DNA of 14,209 nt from Candidatus Nomurabacteria bacterium RIFCSPLOWO2_01_FULL_46_18 (GCA_001786015.1 MFVH01000002.1:922-15130); one strand, 5' to 3'; shown: positions 1-7,972, counted from the first letter of the stretch. A program made the numbers and translations. The notes: a model not told the origin generated them from the sequence alone.

Positions 1-773
1 AAGAATCTAAATTTATAATTATGGAATACCGGGGCGCTGGCAAAAGTAAAAAACCAGTTGTGCTCGTCGGCAAAGGCGTGACTTTCGATACCGGCGGAAT
101 AAATTTAAAGCCCTCGGCCAGTCTTCTCGGTATGAATATGGATATGTCCGGCGGAGCGGCCGTTATTCACACGGTCGCGCTGGCGGCCAAAATGAAACTT
201 AAAAAAAACGTTATCGGACTCGTGCCCTCGGTTGAAAACATGGCTTCGGGTAAAAGCTATCGTCCCGGGGATGTAATCCGTTCGCTCTCCGGGAAAACAA
301 TCGAAGTCTTGAATACCGACGCCGAGGGGCGAGTAATCTTGGCCGACGCTTTGACTTACGCGCAAAAATACGATCCGGAAGTCGTGATCGACGTGGCAAC
401 CCTGACCGGCGCGGCGGCGGTAGCGCTCGGCGAACACGCTTCGGCGATTTTTTCCGACAGTGATAATCTGGTAAAAAAATTGGAAGAGTCTGGAGAGAAA
501 ACCGGGGACTACATCTGGCGCTTGCCGCTCTGGGAAGAATATGAGTCAGAAATAAAGGGTAATTTGGGTGATTGGACTAACATCCACAACAAAGATTCGA
601 AGTACGGCGGAGCGATTCATGGGGCAATTTTTCTTTACCAGTTTGCGAAAAATTATAAATGGGCGCATTTAGATATCGCGCCACGCATGACCTCAACAAC
701 CGGGGAATATTTGGCGCCAGGCTCGCTCGGCACGCCGGTAAGACTTCTCTATAAATTCATCGAGGAAAGTTAG
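1..773 (+). CDS. pepA: Leucyl aminopeptidase (M17 family), 3' part only
   Basis: The 5' end is cut by the window edge. The frame is open from position 3, and the ATG at 21 is internal, lying inside the family's conserved 'xxEYRGA' strand. M17 enzymes are cytosolic two-metal exopeptidases that release N-terminal residues such as leucine during peptide turnover. Counting from the codon at 21, the metal and catalytic residues are all visible: K18 and D23 in VGKGVTFDTGG, K30 in INLKP, D41 in MNMDMSGGA, and D100/E102/R104 in the signature NTDAEGR. The later VIDVATLTGA and LDIAPRM blocks and the GTPVRLL C-terminus are also typical. So the whole catalytic domain is present and only the N-terminal domain is missing from view. 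The stop is 4 nt before scpA, so the two are probably co-transcribed. Identification is firm. Confidence 0.95.
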   Translation, partial: ESKFIIMEYRGAGKSKKPVVLVGKGVTFDTGGINLKPSASLLGMNMDMSGGAAVIHTVALAAKMKLKKNVIGLVPSVENMASGKSYRPGDVIRSLSGKTIEVLNTDAEGRVILADALTYAQKYDPEVVIDVATLTGAAAVALGEHASAIFSDSDNLVKKLEESGEKTGDYIWRLPLWEEYESEIKGNLGDWTNIHNKDSKYGGAIHGAIFLYQFAKNYKWAHLDIAPRMTSTTGEYLAPGSLGTPVRLLYKFIEES

Positions 774-777
774 ACGA

Positions 778-1500
778 ATGGAAACAGAATATAAAATAAA
801 AACTCCGTGGTTTGAAGGGCCTTTGGGGCTGCTGCTTGACCTAGTGGAGAAAAGAAAACTTTTCATCAACGATCTCTCGCTGGCCGAAGTAACCGAGGAC
901 TTTTTGAATTACGTAAAACTCCTGGCTGAATCTAGGTCAAAAGCGGGGGAGGTTTCGAGCTTCATTGTGGTGGCGGCGACGTTAATTTTAATAAAATCAA
1001 AATCGCTTTTGCCGAATCTGGACCTGACCGCGGAAGAAGAGGGAAATATTCACGACCTCGAAGAGCGGCTGCGGTTGTACGAGCAATTCAGAAAACTTTC
1101 GGCTAATATCAAAAGCCGGTTCGGGAAAAAAATAATTTTTGCTCCGTTGGAAAAGAAAAACGGGATTCTGATCTTCCTGCCGGACGAACAAATTACCAAA
1201 GAGCGGATGATGAACCTGGTGCAAAGCGTTCTGGGCTCAATGCCGCAAAAAGAAAAACTCCCGGAGGTGCCCCTTAAAAAAATCGTGAGCATTGAGGAGA
1301 TGATCAAAAAACTGACGGAGCGAATCGAGAAATCGGTCAAGATAAATTTTAGAGATTTCGCCAAGAACGGAAAAAGCCGCGAGGAAAAGATAGTTGTGAT
1401 CGTGGGATTCTTGGCCATGTTGGAATTGGTAAGGCGGGGAATACTGGAAGTGAAGCAAGAAAACAATTTTTCGGATATTTTAATAGAAAAAGCAAATTAA
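778..1500 (+). CDS. scpA: Segregation and condensation protein A
   Basis: This is the kleisin subunit of the SMC-ScpAB condensin, which bridges SMC heads and organises the chromosome for segregation. The 240-aa length fits the family. The N-terminus carries the diagnostic FEGPLxLLLxLVEK block (about residues 13-26), followed by the INDLSLAEVTEDFL stretch that contacts the SMC neck. The middle has the usual VVAATLILIKSKSLLP helix, and the C-terminal winged-helix segment ends in a FLAMLELVRRGILEVKQ block. The highly conserved Asp of FEGPLDLLL is Gly here. The start at 778 is 4 nt after the pepA stop. A weak purine-rich stretch (GAGGAAAG) sits about 9-12 nt upstream and is one of the few SD-like signals in the window. 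The stop TAA is immediately followed by the scpB ATG, implying translational coupling. Confidence 0.93.
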   Translation: METEYKIKTPWFEGPLGLLLDLVEKRKLFINDLSLAEVTEDFLNYVKLLAESRSKAGEVSSFIVVAATLILIKSKSLLPNLDLTAEEEGNIHDLEERLRLYEQFRKLSANIKSRFGKKIIFAPLEKKNGILIFLPDEQITKERMMNLVQSVLGSMPQKEKLPEVPLKKIVSIEEMIKKLTERIEKSVKINFRDFAKNGKSREEKIVVIVGFLAMLELVRRGILEVKQENNFSDILIEKAN

Positions 1501-2025
1501 ATGGAACTGGAGAAAAAAATTGAAGCAATATTATTTTGGAAGGGAGAACCGATTTCGATAAAAAAACTCGCCGAGATTTTAAAAGTGAAAGAAGAAGAGA
1601 TCAAGAACGCGATTTTTAATTTGAAAAGAAGCCTCGAGGACAGGGGAATCGTGCTTCTAGAAACGGGACATGAAGTGACTTTGGGCACGACGCCGGAATA
1701 CTCCTCGCTCATTGAAAACCTGCAAAAAGAAGAGTTAAACAAGGAGCTTTCCAAGGCGTCGCTCGAGACTCTTTCCATTGTTCTGTATAAAAACGGCGCC
1801 ACTCGCGCCGAAATTGACTATATCCGCGGCGTAAATTCGACTTTCACACTCCGGGCGCTCGCGGTACGGGGACTGGTGGAGAGAATTCTTGACCCGAAAG
1901 ACGCTCGGCGATATCTTTACCGGCCGAGTTTCGACTTGCTCTCTTATATGGGAATAAAATCAATCGAAGAACTGCCGGATTATGGTGAAATAAATAAAAC
2001 GATTTTGAATGCCGGAGGAAACTAA
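1501..2025 (+). CDS. scpB: Segregation and condensation protein B
   Basis: This is the second accessory subunit of the SMC-ScpAB complex; a ScpB dimer binds the ScpA kleisin. The 174-aa protein has the two winged-helix halves expected: an N-terminal block starting EKKIEAILFWKGEPISIKKLAEIL and a C-terminal block with SKASLETLSIVLYKNGATRAEIDYIRGVNS. The latter matches the most conserved family segment (LSxAALETLAIIAYxQPxTRxEIExIRGV). The ATG directly abuts the scpA stop with no room for its own ribosome site beyond scpA coding sequence. The 3' end overlaps the next gene by 17 nt in a different frame, so scpA-scpB-carboxypeptidase look like one coupled unit. Confidence 0.93.
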   Translation: MELEKKIEAILFWKGEPISIKKLAEILKVKEEEIKNAIFNLKRSLEDRGIVLLETGHEVTLGTTPEYSSLIENLQKEELNKELSKASLETLSIVLYKNGATRAEIDYIRGVNSTFTLRALAVRGLVERILDPKDARRYLYRPSFDLLSYMGIKSIEELPDYGEINKTILNAGGN

Positions 2026-2881
2026 ACAAAACCGCTTTTTGCTTCTCCTTTTGGCTTTTTTTGCGTTGCTGGCGATTTTGTTTTCGGCCGGGAATTTCAA
2101 ATTCAAAGAAATCATCCGACTTGAAGGCGCCAGAATGGAAAAAATCGCGCGAGAGCTCACCGATTTGGAGCTTGAGACGAGAGCGATGCAGGTCTATGAT
2201 TTAAGCGAAAATAAAAAACTTTTCGGTGTGAATGATGATGTAGCGATGCCCATCGCGTCGCTGGTGAAGTCAATGACGGTAACGCTGGCGCTAAATACTC
2301 TCGGCGAGGAGAAAATTGTTTACATTTCTTCATCTGCCGTGAAGCAGTTGGGGGATTACGGTTTGAAAGTAGGGGAGACTTGGCGGGCTGGGGAACTGGC
2401 AAAATTCACTCTTCTTGCTTCGGCAAACGACGGAGCTTACGCTCTGGCGGAATCTGCCGGTTTAGATGTTCTGAATAAAATGAACGAAAAGGCTCGGAAA
2501 ATCGGCATGGAAAATACTTTTTTCTTGAATGTTACCGGCCTTGATCAAATAGAGAATGACATTCCGATCGCGGCCGGAGGATTCGCTTCAGCTTCTGACT
2601 TAAATGCGCTTGCTCATTACGCGTTGAGAGCATACCCGGAAATTTTTCGAGCTACCACCTTGCCGGAAATAAACGGTTTTAAAAATACTAACCCGATCGT
2701 CGGGGAAATTCCCAATCTCTTATTTTCCAAAACCGGTTTTACTGACCTGGCCGGTGGAAATCTTTCGATAATTTTCAGGAACGGCAGGAGTAACCTCATT
2801 GCCATCACATTGCTTGGCTCCACTTACGAAGGGAGATTCGCCGATATGGAAAAGATCGTGAATGTATTGTATAGTTTGTAA
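2009..2881 (+). CDS. Membrane-anchored D-Ala-D-Ala carboxypeptidase-like penicillin-binding protein (S11 family)
   Basis: S11 serine enzymes trim the terminal D-Ala of peptidoglycan stem peptides at the outer face of the cytoplasmic membrane. All three penicillin-binding motifs are visible: SxxK as S84-L-V-K87 (in PIASLVKSMT), SxN as S138-A-N140 (in LASANDGAYALAE) and KTG as K241-T-G243 (in FSKTGFTDLAGG). Residues about 9-27 are a strongly hydrophobic segment acting as signal or anchor. At 290 aa it ends shortly after the KTG domain, so it lacks the C-terminal beta domain of DacA/PBP5. The start at 2009 overlaps the end of scpB by 17 nt and gives the hydrophobic N-terminus. The stop abuts the next gene. 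The exact paralogue (DacA/DacF type, or an endopeptidase such as PbpG) cannot be fixed by eye. Confidence 0.85.
   Translation: MPEETKQNRFLLLLLAFFALLAILFSAGNFKFKEIIRLEGARMEKIARELTDLELETRAMQVYDLSENKKLFGVNDDVAMPIASLVKSMTVTLALNTLGEEKIVYISSSAVKQLGDYGLKVGETWRAGELAKFTLLASANDGAYALAESAGLDVLNKMNEKARKIGMENTFFLNVTGLDQIENDIPIAAGGFASASDLNALAHYALRAYPEIFRATTLPEINGFKNTNPIVGEIPNLLFSKTGFTDLAGGNLSIIFRNGRSNLIAITLLGSTYEGRFADMEKIVNVLYSL
2847..2875 (+). promoter_or_regulatory. Predicted promoter for the zinc-ribbon gene
   Basis: A TATAGT -10 hexamer lies at 2870-2875, and a -35-like TGGAAA (4 of 6 consensus bases) at 2847-2852 with a 17-bp spacer. The -10 is followed by exactly 6 nt and then the ATG at 2882, so transcription would be expected to start at or next to the start codon. 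It lies within the end of the carboxypeptidase gene. It is a modest match on its own but shares its geometry with four other genes in the window. Confidence 0.45.
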
Positions 2882-4606
2882 ATGCAAGCCGAAACTCGAA
2901 AGTGCCAGAACTGTAAGGCAGATTTCACCATTGAGCCGAATGATTTTGGATTTTATGAAAGGATAAAAGTTCCCTCGCCGACTTTTTGCCCGGACTGCCG
3001 AAGGCAGAGGCGCTGGGCGTGGCGGAATAATGTATCTCTCTACAACCGCAAGTGCGACCTGTGCGAAAAATCCGTCATTTCAATTTACTCGCCTAATTCC
3101 GGTTTAACTATTTATTGCAACAAATGCTGGTGGAGCGATAAATGGGATCCCAAAGGTTATGGAGTAGATTATGACTTTTCCAAACCGTTTTTTGTGCAAT
3201 TTCGAGAACTTTTGCAGAGAGTTCCGCAGATGGCCATCGTTAACGACGATGGAATAGCTAGTTTAAATTGCGAATACTCTCACGACTGGTGGTTCTCTAA
3301 GAATTGCTATATGTGTCTTTCGGGGTGGTACACGGAAAATGTTATGTATAGCTATTTTATATTAGCTGGTAAATACATTATGGACTCTATGATTATTATG
3401 ACCGAAACCGAATATATTTACGAATGTATAAATTGTACGCATGGATATCAGCTCAAAAATTCTCAATACAGTCGAGCATGCATAAACTCTCAATTTCTTT
3501 ACGACTGTCAAGATTGTTCCGACTGCTTTATGTGTTTCGGACTTAGGCACAAAAAGTATCATTTTAAAAATGTAGAATATTCGAAAGAAGAATATAATAA
3601 AATTATCTCCGATTATCGACTTAATACATTTTCGGGTGTCGAGAAAGCTCAAAAAGAGTACGATGAATTTATATTAAAATACCCTCGCAGGTACGCTTGG
3701 ATAAAACAAAGTACGAATTACAGCGGAGATATTGTTTCTTATTCAAAGAACGTAAAAGATTCTTATGTCGCAAAAAATTGTGAGAATTGTCGCTACTGCG
3801 ATTCTGTTGCAGACATGAAAGATTCTTTCGACATGACAACTTCTGGTGAGCTTTCAGAATGTTACGAGTGTATTGTGGGAGATCATTCTCAACTCAACCA
3901 CTTTGGGGTTTTTTCTGTCAAAAGTCAGGACATCCAATACACCCAACACTGCCATAATTGCAAACACTCTTTCGGTTGTGTCGGACTTCGCAATACCAAT
4001 TACGTCATTTTCAACAAGCAATATTCTAAAGAAGAATATCAAAAACTGCTGCCGAAAGTTATCGAGCACATGAATCAAATGCCATACAAAGATAAAGCGG
4101 GAAATGTCTACAAGTACGGCGAATTCTATCCGATCGAGCAATCGCCGTTTGGCTATAACGAAACTTTCGCGCAAACTTTGATTCCGCTTTCTCGAGAGGA
4201 AGTGTTAAAGAGGAGATACAAGTGGCAAGACAGTATTCAGCGCACAATCGGCAAAGAAACTCTCAAGCCCGAGGATATTCCGGAATCAATTAATGACATA
4301 AAAGATAGTATTTTAGAAGAAGTTCTTGCCTGCGTCGATTGTGGCAGGAATTATAAAATTGTGGTGAACGAACTAAATTTTTACCGCAAAATGAAAATCC
4401 CGATCCCGCGGCGCTGTTTCCACTGCCGACACGCCGCGCGCCTGGCGCGGATGAATCCATTTAAACTCTGGCATCGACAATGTATGTGTACTCTAACCAC
4501 CCATGACCACTTGAGCCGTTGCCCCAATGAATTCGAAACTTCCTACGCCCCCGAGCAGCCAGAGATCGTGTACTGCGAAAAATGCTACCAAAAAGAGGTG
4601 TACTAA
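2882..4606 (+). CDS. Cysteine-rich multi-zinc-ribbon protein, unknown function
   Basis: This 574-aa protein has no function I can name; from memory, similar proteins occur widely in Parcubacteria as hypotheticals. The N-terminus has two CxxC...CxxC ribbons: C8/C11-C36/C39 and C58/C61-C79/C82. The C-terminus repeats the layout: C484/C487-C512/C515, then C534/C536 and C547-C565/C568, with the same 24-, 18- and 17-residue gaps at the corresponding positions. The middle (about 130-390) is rich in Cys, Tyr, Asn and Ser, and carries an internal repeat in which a CxxCx5C motif leads into GLR...YSKEEY, at 209-245 and again at 357-393, offset by exactly 148 residues. No signal peptide or membrane segment is seen, so it is probably cytosolic. 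The central part is visibly AT-richer than flanking genes. The start abuts the upstream stop. Zinc binding is inferred from cysteine spacing. Confidence 0.8.
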   Translation: MQAETRKCQNCKADFTIEPNDFGFYERIKVPSPTFCPDCRRQRRWAWRNNVSLYNRKCDLCEKSVISIYSPNSGLTIYCNKCWWSDKWDPKGYGVDYDFSKPFFVQFRELLQRVPQMAIVNDDGIASLNCEYSHDWWFSKNCYMCLSGWYTENVMYSYFILAGKYIMDSMIIMTETEYIYECINCTHGYQLKNSQYSRACINSQFLYDCQDCSDCFMCFGLRHKKYHFKNVEYSKEEYNKIISDYRLNTFSGVEKAQKEYDEFILKYPRRYAWIKQSTNYSGDIVSYSKNVKDSYVAKNCENCRYCDSVADMKDSFDMTTSGELSECYECIVGDHSQLNHFGVFSVKSQDIQYTQHCHNCKHSFGCVGLRNTNYVIFNKQYSKEEYQKLLPKVIEHMNQMPYKDKAGNVYKYGEFYPIEQSPFGYNETFAQTLIPLSREEVLKRRYKWQDSIQRTIGKETLKPEDIPESINDIKDSILEEVLACVDCGRNYKIVVNELNFYRKMKIPIPRRCFHCRHAARLARMNPFKLWHRQCMCTLTTHDHLSRCPNEFETSYAPEQPEIVYCEKCYQKEVY

Positions 4607-4615
4607 GCAGAAAAG

Positions 4616-4624
4616 TGTTATAAT
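4616..4624 (+). promoter_or_regulatory. Extended -10 promoter for mraY
   Basis: TGT followed by a perfect TATAAT (4619-4624) forms an extended -10 element. No convincing -35 is seen 16-18 bp upstream, which is tolerable for TGn-type promoters. Exactly 6 nt separate the hexamer from the ATG at 4631, so the predicted transcript starts at the start codon. This is the likely promoter of the mraY-ftsW-murG operon. Confidence 0.65.
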
Positions 4625-4630
4625 TTCCAC

Positions 4631-5686
4631 ATGGAGCTTATTAATCTGGTCAAGATATTTTTGCCGACGGCGGTGGCGTTCTTCTTTGGTCTATTTTTCA
4701 CGCCGGTCGCCACTCATTACTTCTTTAAATACAAAATGTGGAAAAAATTCTCCCGAAACGGCGTCGTTACCGCGCCGGATTTCTCGAAAATCCACAACGA
4801 GCATGAAGAATTGAACACGCCGAGAGTCGGGGGCGTCATTATCTGGGTTTCCGTGCTCTTTACCACTCTCTTTTTTTACTTAATTTCGATTTTATTCCCG
4901 GCTCCACTTAGCGAAAAACTAAACTTTCTCTCCCGAAATCAAACCTTGATACCGTTTTTCACCTTGCTCCTGGGCGCGCTTTTGGGTCTTTGGGAAGATT
5001 TAATCCAAATTTACGGGAAGGGGAGTCTTGCCCGCGACGACTCTTCCTGGCGCAAGTGGAAGGTGGTTCTCGTTTTTGTTATTGCGCTTTTGGTGGGGAT
5101 TTGGTTTTACCAGAAGCTCGACATGGTTTCTTTTCACATTCCATTTGGAGGTGAACTGTTTATCGGGAGTCTAATTATTCCTTTTTTTGTTTTGGTTGCG
5201 CTTGGAACTTGGTCCGGTAGCGTAATCGACGGTATTGACGGACTTTCCGGTGGGGTGCTCGCTTCGATCTTCGGCGCCTACTCGGCGATCGCTTTCGCCA
5301 ACAATCAAATCGACCTGGCCGCTTTCTCCGGAGTAGTAACCGGCGCGATTTTAGCCTTTCTTTGGTTTAACATTCCGCCGGCCAGATTCTACATGGGGGA
5401 GACGGGGATGATGGGGCTCACTATCACTCTCGCGACTTTGGCGTTCTTAACCGATTCGGTTTTAATTTTGCCGATTGTCGCGATGCCGCTCGTCATCACA
5501 TCTCTTTCGGATATTTTGCAATTCACATCAAAGAAACTTCGGGGTAAAAGGCTGTTCCGTCTCGCTCCGATCCATCACCATTTTGAAGCCCTGGGCTGGC
5601 CGTCTTACAAAGTTACTATGCGCTATTGGGTGCTCTCGGTTGTCTTTGCCATCTTGGGAATCATACTCGCAATCATTAGCCGCTAA
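4631..5686 (+). CDS. mraY: Phospho-N-acetylmuramoyl-pentapeptide transferase
   Basis: MraY is a polytopic membrane enzyme that transfers phospho-MurNAc-pentapeptide to undecaprenyl phosphate, making lipid I. The 351-aa length and about ten hydrophobic spans fit. Diagnostic blocks are TPRVGG (about 63-68, family TPTMGG), IDGIDGLSGG (199-208, family LTDGLDGLA), FLWFNIPPARFYMGETG (243-259) and APIHHHFEALGW (312-323), whose His cluster is specific to MraY. The active site is unusual. The first Asp of the conserved DD pair is Glu (E122-D123 in GLWEDL), and the Asp of MGDxGS is Glu (E257 in MGETG). The loop after the DD site carries an acidic ARDDSSW stretch. No SD precedes the start. The gene ends 1 nt before ftsW, and the order mraY-ftsW-murG matches part of the division/cell-wall cluster, although the Mur ligases are not in this window. 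Confidence 0.95.
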   Translation: MELINLVKIFLPTAVAFFFGLFFTPVATHYFFKYKMWKKFSRNGVVTAPDFSKIHNEHEELNTPRVGGVIIWVSVLFTTLFFYLISILFPAPLSEKLNFLSRNQTLIPFFTLLLGALLGLWEDLIQIYGKGSLARDDSSWRKWKVVLVFVIALLVGIWFYQKLDMVSFHIPFGGELFIGSLIIPFFVLVALGTWSGSVIDGIDGLSGGVLASIFGAYSAIAFANNQIDLAAFSGVVTGAILAFLWFNIPPARFYMGETGMMGLTITLATLAFLTDSVLILPIVAMPLVITSLSDILQFTSKKLRGKRLFRLAPIHHHFEALGWPSYKVTMRYWVLSVVFAILGIILAIISR

Positions 5687-5687
5687 A

Positions 5688-6797
5688 ATGAAGAGGGTCC
5701 ACGAAAGAAAAAAGAAAGTCGATAAATTCTTTTTAACCATTGTTCTCATCCTCGGAGCGGTGGGCATCGCAATGTTTATTTCCGCTTCGCTGGGAGTCTT
5801 GGCGAAGAACAAAGAGACTTTCTACTCGGTTTTAATCAGCCAGCTCGGACTGGGACTCGGTGTAGGGTTCTTGGCAATGTATCTCACCTCTAAAATAGAT
5901 TATAAATTCTGGCGCAAAGCCGCTCTGCCTATCTTTATCGCCTCGATCTTGCTCACCGCCGCCGTTTTTATTCCCGCTCTCGGCTGGAGCCATCAGGGAG
6001 CCGAGCGCTGGATTCGGCTCGGACCGGTATCCTTTCAACCGGCCGAACTTTTGAAACTGGGTTTTGTAATCTATTTTGCCGCCTGGCTTTCTTGGGCGAA
6101 AAGCCGAGTGCAAAACTTCAAATTCGGAATGCTTCCCCTTATGGTTATGCTCGCAGTAGTCGCTTTTATTTTATTTAATCAGCCGGATACCAAAAGTTTC
6201 ATCCTGATCGCCGCGACCGGCATTGTCATGCTCTTCGTCTCCGGAACGCCGCTCCGATATATTTTCGGAGTTAGCGCGAGCGCGGCGGTTCTCTTGGGCC
6301 TCTTAGTCGTTTTTACTCCGTACCTGCAAGAGAGAGTGAAAACTTTCATCGATCCTTCGCAAGACGTGCGTGGTTCATCTTACCAGATCCAACAATCCCT
6401 GATCGCGCTCGGCTCCGGCGGAATTTTCGGACGTGGCTACGGGCAGAGCATCCAGAAATTCAGCTATTTGCCGGAGCCGCAGGGAGATTCAATCTTTGCC
6501 GTCCTCGGCGAAGAATTTGGATTTGTCGGAACGGTGACAATTATTATTCTTTATCTTTTTTTCGCTTTGCGCGGTTTTCGCATCGGGAACCACGCCCCGG
6601 ACTCCTTCGGTAGACTTTTAACTTTCGGAATTGTTATACTGATTACGACGCAGGCCCTGATGCACATCGCTTCAATTACCGGCGTTTTTCCTTTAACCGG
6701 CGTACCGCTTCCCTTTGTCAGCCAGGGCGGAACGTCGCTCGCGATCAACTTGGCGGCCATCGGAATTGTTTTACAAATTTCAAAACACCAGAGTTAG
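5688..6797 (+). CDS. ftsW: SEDS-family peptidoglycan polymerase FtsW
   Basis: SEDS proteins polymerise lipid II glycan chains in the membrane; FtsW does this at the septum together with a class B PBP. The frame is open upstream into mraY, but the natural start is the ATG at 5688, one base after the mraY stop. It gives a 369-aa protein beginning with a basic tail (MKRVHERKKK) and a hydrophobic span. Family motifs are GAERWIRLGPVSFQPAELLKL (about 104-124), NQPDTKS with D167, the GSGGIFGRGYGQSIQKFSYLPEPQGDSIFAVLGEE loop (about 242-276) containing the putative catalytic D267, and GVPLPFVSQGGTSL (338-351). RodA is the close paralogue; the assignment to FtsW rests mainly on position between mraY and murG. 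Confidence 0.9.
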   Translation: MKRVHERKKKVDKFFLTIVLILGAVGIAMFISASLGVLAKNKETFYSVLISQLGLGLGVGFLAMYLTSKIDYKFWRKAALPIFIASILLTAAVFIPALGWSHQGAERWIRLGPVSFQPAELLKLGFVIYFAAWLSWAKSRVQNFKFGMLPLMVMLAVVAFILFNQPDTKSFILIAATGIVMLFVSGTPLRYIFGVSASAAVLLGLLVVFTPYLQERVKTFIDPSQDVRGSSYQIQQSLIALGSGGIFGRGYGQSIQKFSYLPEPQGDSIFAVLGEEFGFVGTVTIIILYLFFALRGFRIGNHAPDSFGRLLTFGIVILITTQALMHIASITGVFPLTGVPLPFVSQGGTSLAINLAAIGIVLQISKHQS

Positions 6798-6800
6798 AAT

Positions 6801-7943
6801 ATGAAAATTGCTTTTGCGGGAGGCGGAACGGGCGGACATTTTTACCCGATTATCGCGGTAGCGGAGAAAGTCAATCAGCTGATCGACCGGGAAAATATCA
6901 TCGGCGTCAAACTTTATTATTTTTCGAATGATCCTTTCGACCGGGAGCTTCTTTTCGAAAACCGGCTGATCTACACGGAAATAATGGCCGGAAAAATACG
7001 GACCCACCCGGGCTTAGGAGGCGTGCTTTCCAATTTTTTGGACATCTTTAAGACCCTCTTCGGCATGGTTAATGCGATTTTCAAAATGTTTTCAATCTAT
7101 CCGGATGTCGTTTTCGGCAAGGGCGGATTCGCCTCTTTCCCGGCAATTTTTGCCGCGCGCCTTTTCGGCATTCCGGTCTTGATCCACGAATCGGACTCCG
7201 CTCCCGGCCGAGTGAATAAGTGGGCGGGGCGTTTTGCCAAGAGAGTGGCGGTTTCTTGGAAAGACGCCGCGGAATATTTCCCAAAAGAAAAAGTCGCCTG
7301 GACCGGACACCCGACTCGGATGGAAATCGAGCAAGCGGCGGAGAGAGATGAAGCGCTGAAGTATTTTAAACTGGAAAAGGACCTACCGACCATTCTTGTT
7401 TTGGGGGGTTCGCAGGGCGCGGAGCTCATCAACAACACGGTGCTAGACTGCCTACCGAGATTGGTTAAAAAGTATCAGGTCATCCACCAAACCGGCATCC
7501 GAAATTTCAAAATTGTCTCCGGCCAAGCGGATGTGATCCTGGGGAAAGAAGAAAATAAAATAAGATACGTGCCAACGGCTTATTTGAACTCGTTGGAACT
7601 AAAAATGGCGGCCGGGGCGGCGAAGATTATCGTCTCCCGGGCGGGTTCGACTTTATTTGAAATAGCTTCCTGGGGCATACCGTCAATTTTGATTCCGTTC
7701 GCGCATTCGAACGCGGACCACGCGAAAAAAAATGCTTTTAACTACGCTCATGCCGGGGCTTGCGCGGTCATCGAAGAAGCGAACATGACCGGAAATATTT
7801 TGGCTTCGGAGATCGACAGAATTTTGGCCGAGAGCGGAAATTGGCAAAAAATGGCCGCGGCCGCCAAAGCCTTTCACAAGCCAGGCGCGGCGGAAAAGAT
7901 CGCCAGGGTGCTCATCGACATGGCTCTCGAACATGAGAAATAA
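6801..7943 (+). CDS. murG: UDP-GlcNAc--lipid I N-acetylglucosaminyltransferase
   Basis: MurG is a peripheral GT-B glycosyltransferase on the inner face of the membrane. It adds GlcNAc to lipid I to make lipid II, taking the MraY product and feeding FtsW. The 380-aa protein opens with the glycine-rich AGGGTGGHFYPIIAVAE loop (residues 5-21). It continues with VVFGKGGFASFPAIFAARLFGIPVLIHESDSAPGRVNKW (about 103-141), the second glycine loop LVLGGSQGA (about 199-207), and the UDP-GlcNAc site ISRAGSTLFEIASWGIPSILIPFAHSNADH. The usual DHQxxNA is DHAKKNA here, so the conserved Gln is Ala. It starts 3 nt after ftsW without an SD sequence, and is the last gene of the predicted mraY operon before a new promoter. 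Confidence 0.95.
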   Translation: MKIAFAGGGTGGHFYPIIAVAEKVNQLIDRENIIGVKLYYFSNDPFDRELLFENRLIYTEIMAGKIRTHPGLGGVLSNFLDIFKTLFGMVNAIFKMFSIYPDVVFGKGGFASFPAIFAARLFGIPVLIHESDSAPGRVNKWAGRFAKRVAVSWKDAAEYFPKEKVAWTGHPTRMEIEQAAERDEALKYFKLEKDLPTILVLGGSQGAELINNTVLDCLPRLVKKYQVIHQTGIRNFKIVSGQADVILGKEENKIRYVPTAYLNSLELKMAAGAAKIIVSRAGSTLFEIASWGIPSILIPFAHSNADHAKKNAFNYAHAGACAVIEEANMTGNILASEIDRILAESGNWQKMAAAAKAFHKPGAAEKIARVLIDMALEHEK

Positions 7944-7957
7944 ATTCCTCGAATTCG

Positions 7958-7966
7958 TGCTAAAAT
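7958..7966 (+). promoter_or_regulatory. Extended -10 promoter for gltX
   Basis: TGC plus TAAAAT (hexamer 7961-7966) lies in the 29-bp gap after murG. It is followed by 6 nt and then the gltX ATG at 7973. No clear -35 is visible. The geometry predicts a leaderless gltX transcript. Confidence 0.55.
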
Positions 7967-7972
7967 AAATAA

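Noticed and set aside
4527..4814. 95-codon plus-strand frame spanning the end of the zinc-ribbon gene and the start of mraY
   Set aside because: It is a Ser/Arg-rich out-of-frame shadow crossing two well-supported genes.
5475..5687. N-terminal extension of FtsW from an ATG at 5475
   Set aside because: The extension lies inside mraY in another frame and encodes a Ser/Arg-rich stretch unlike SEDS proteins; the ATG at 5688 gives the expected N-terminus.
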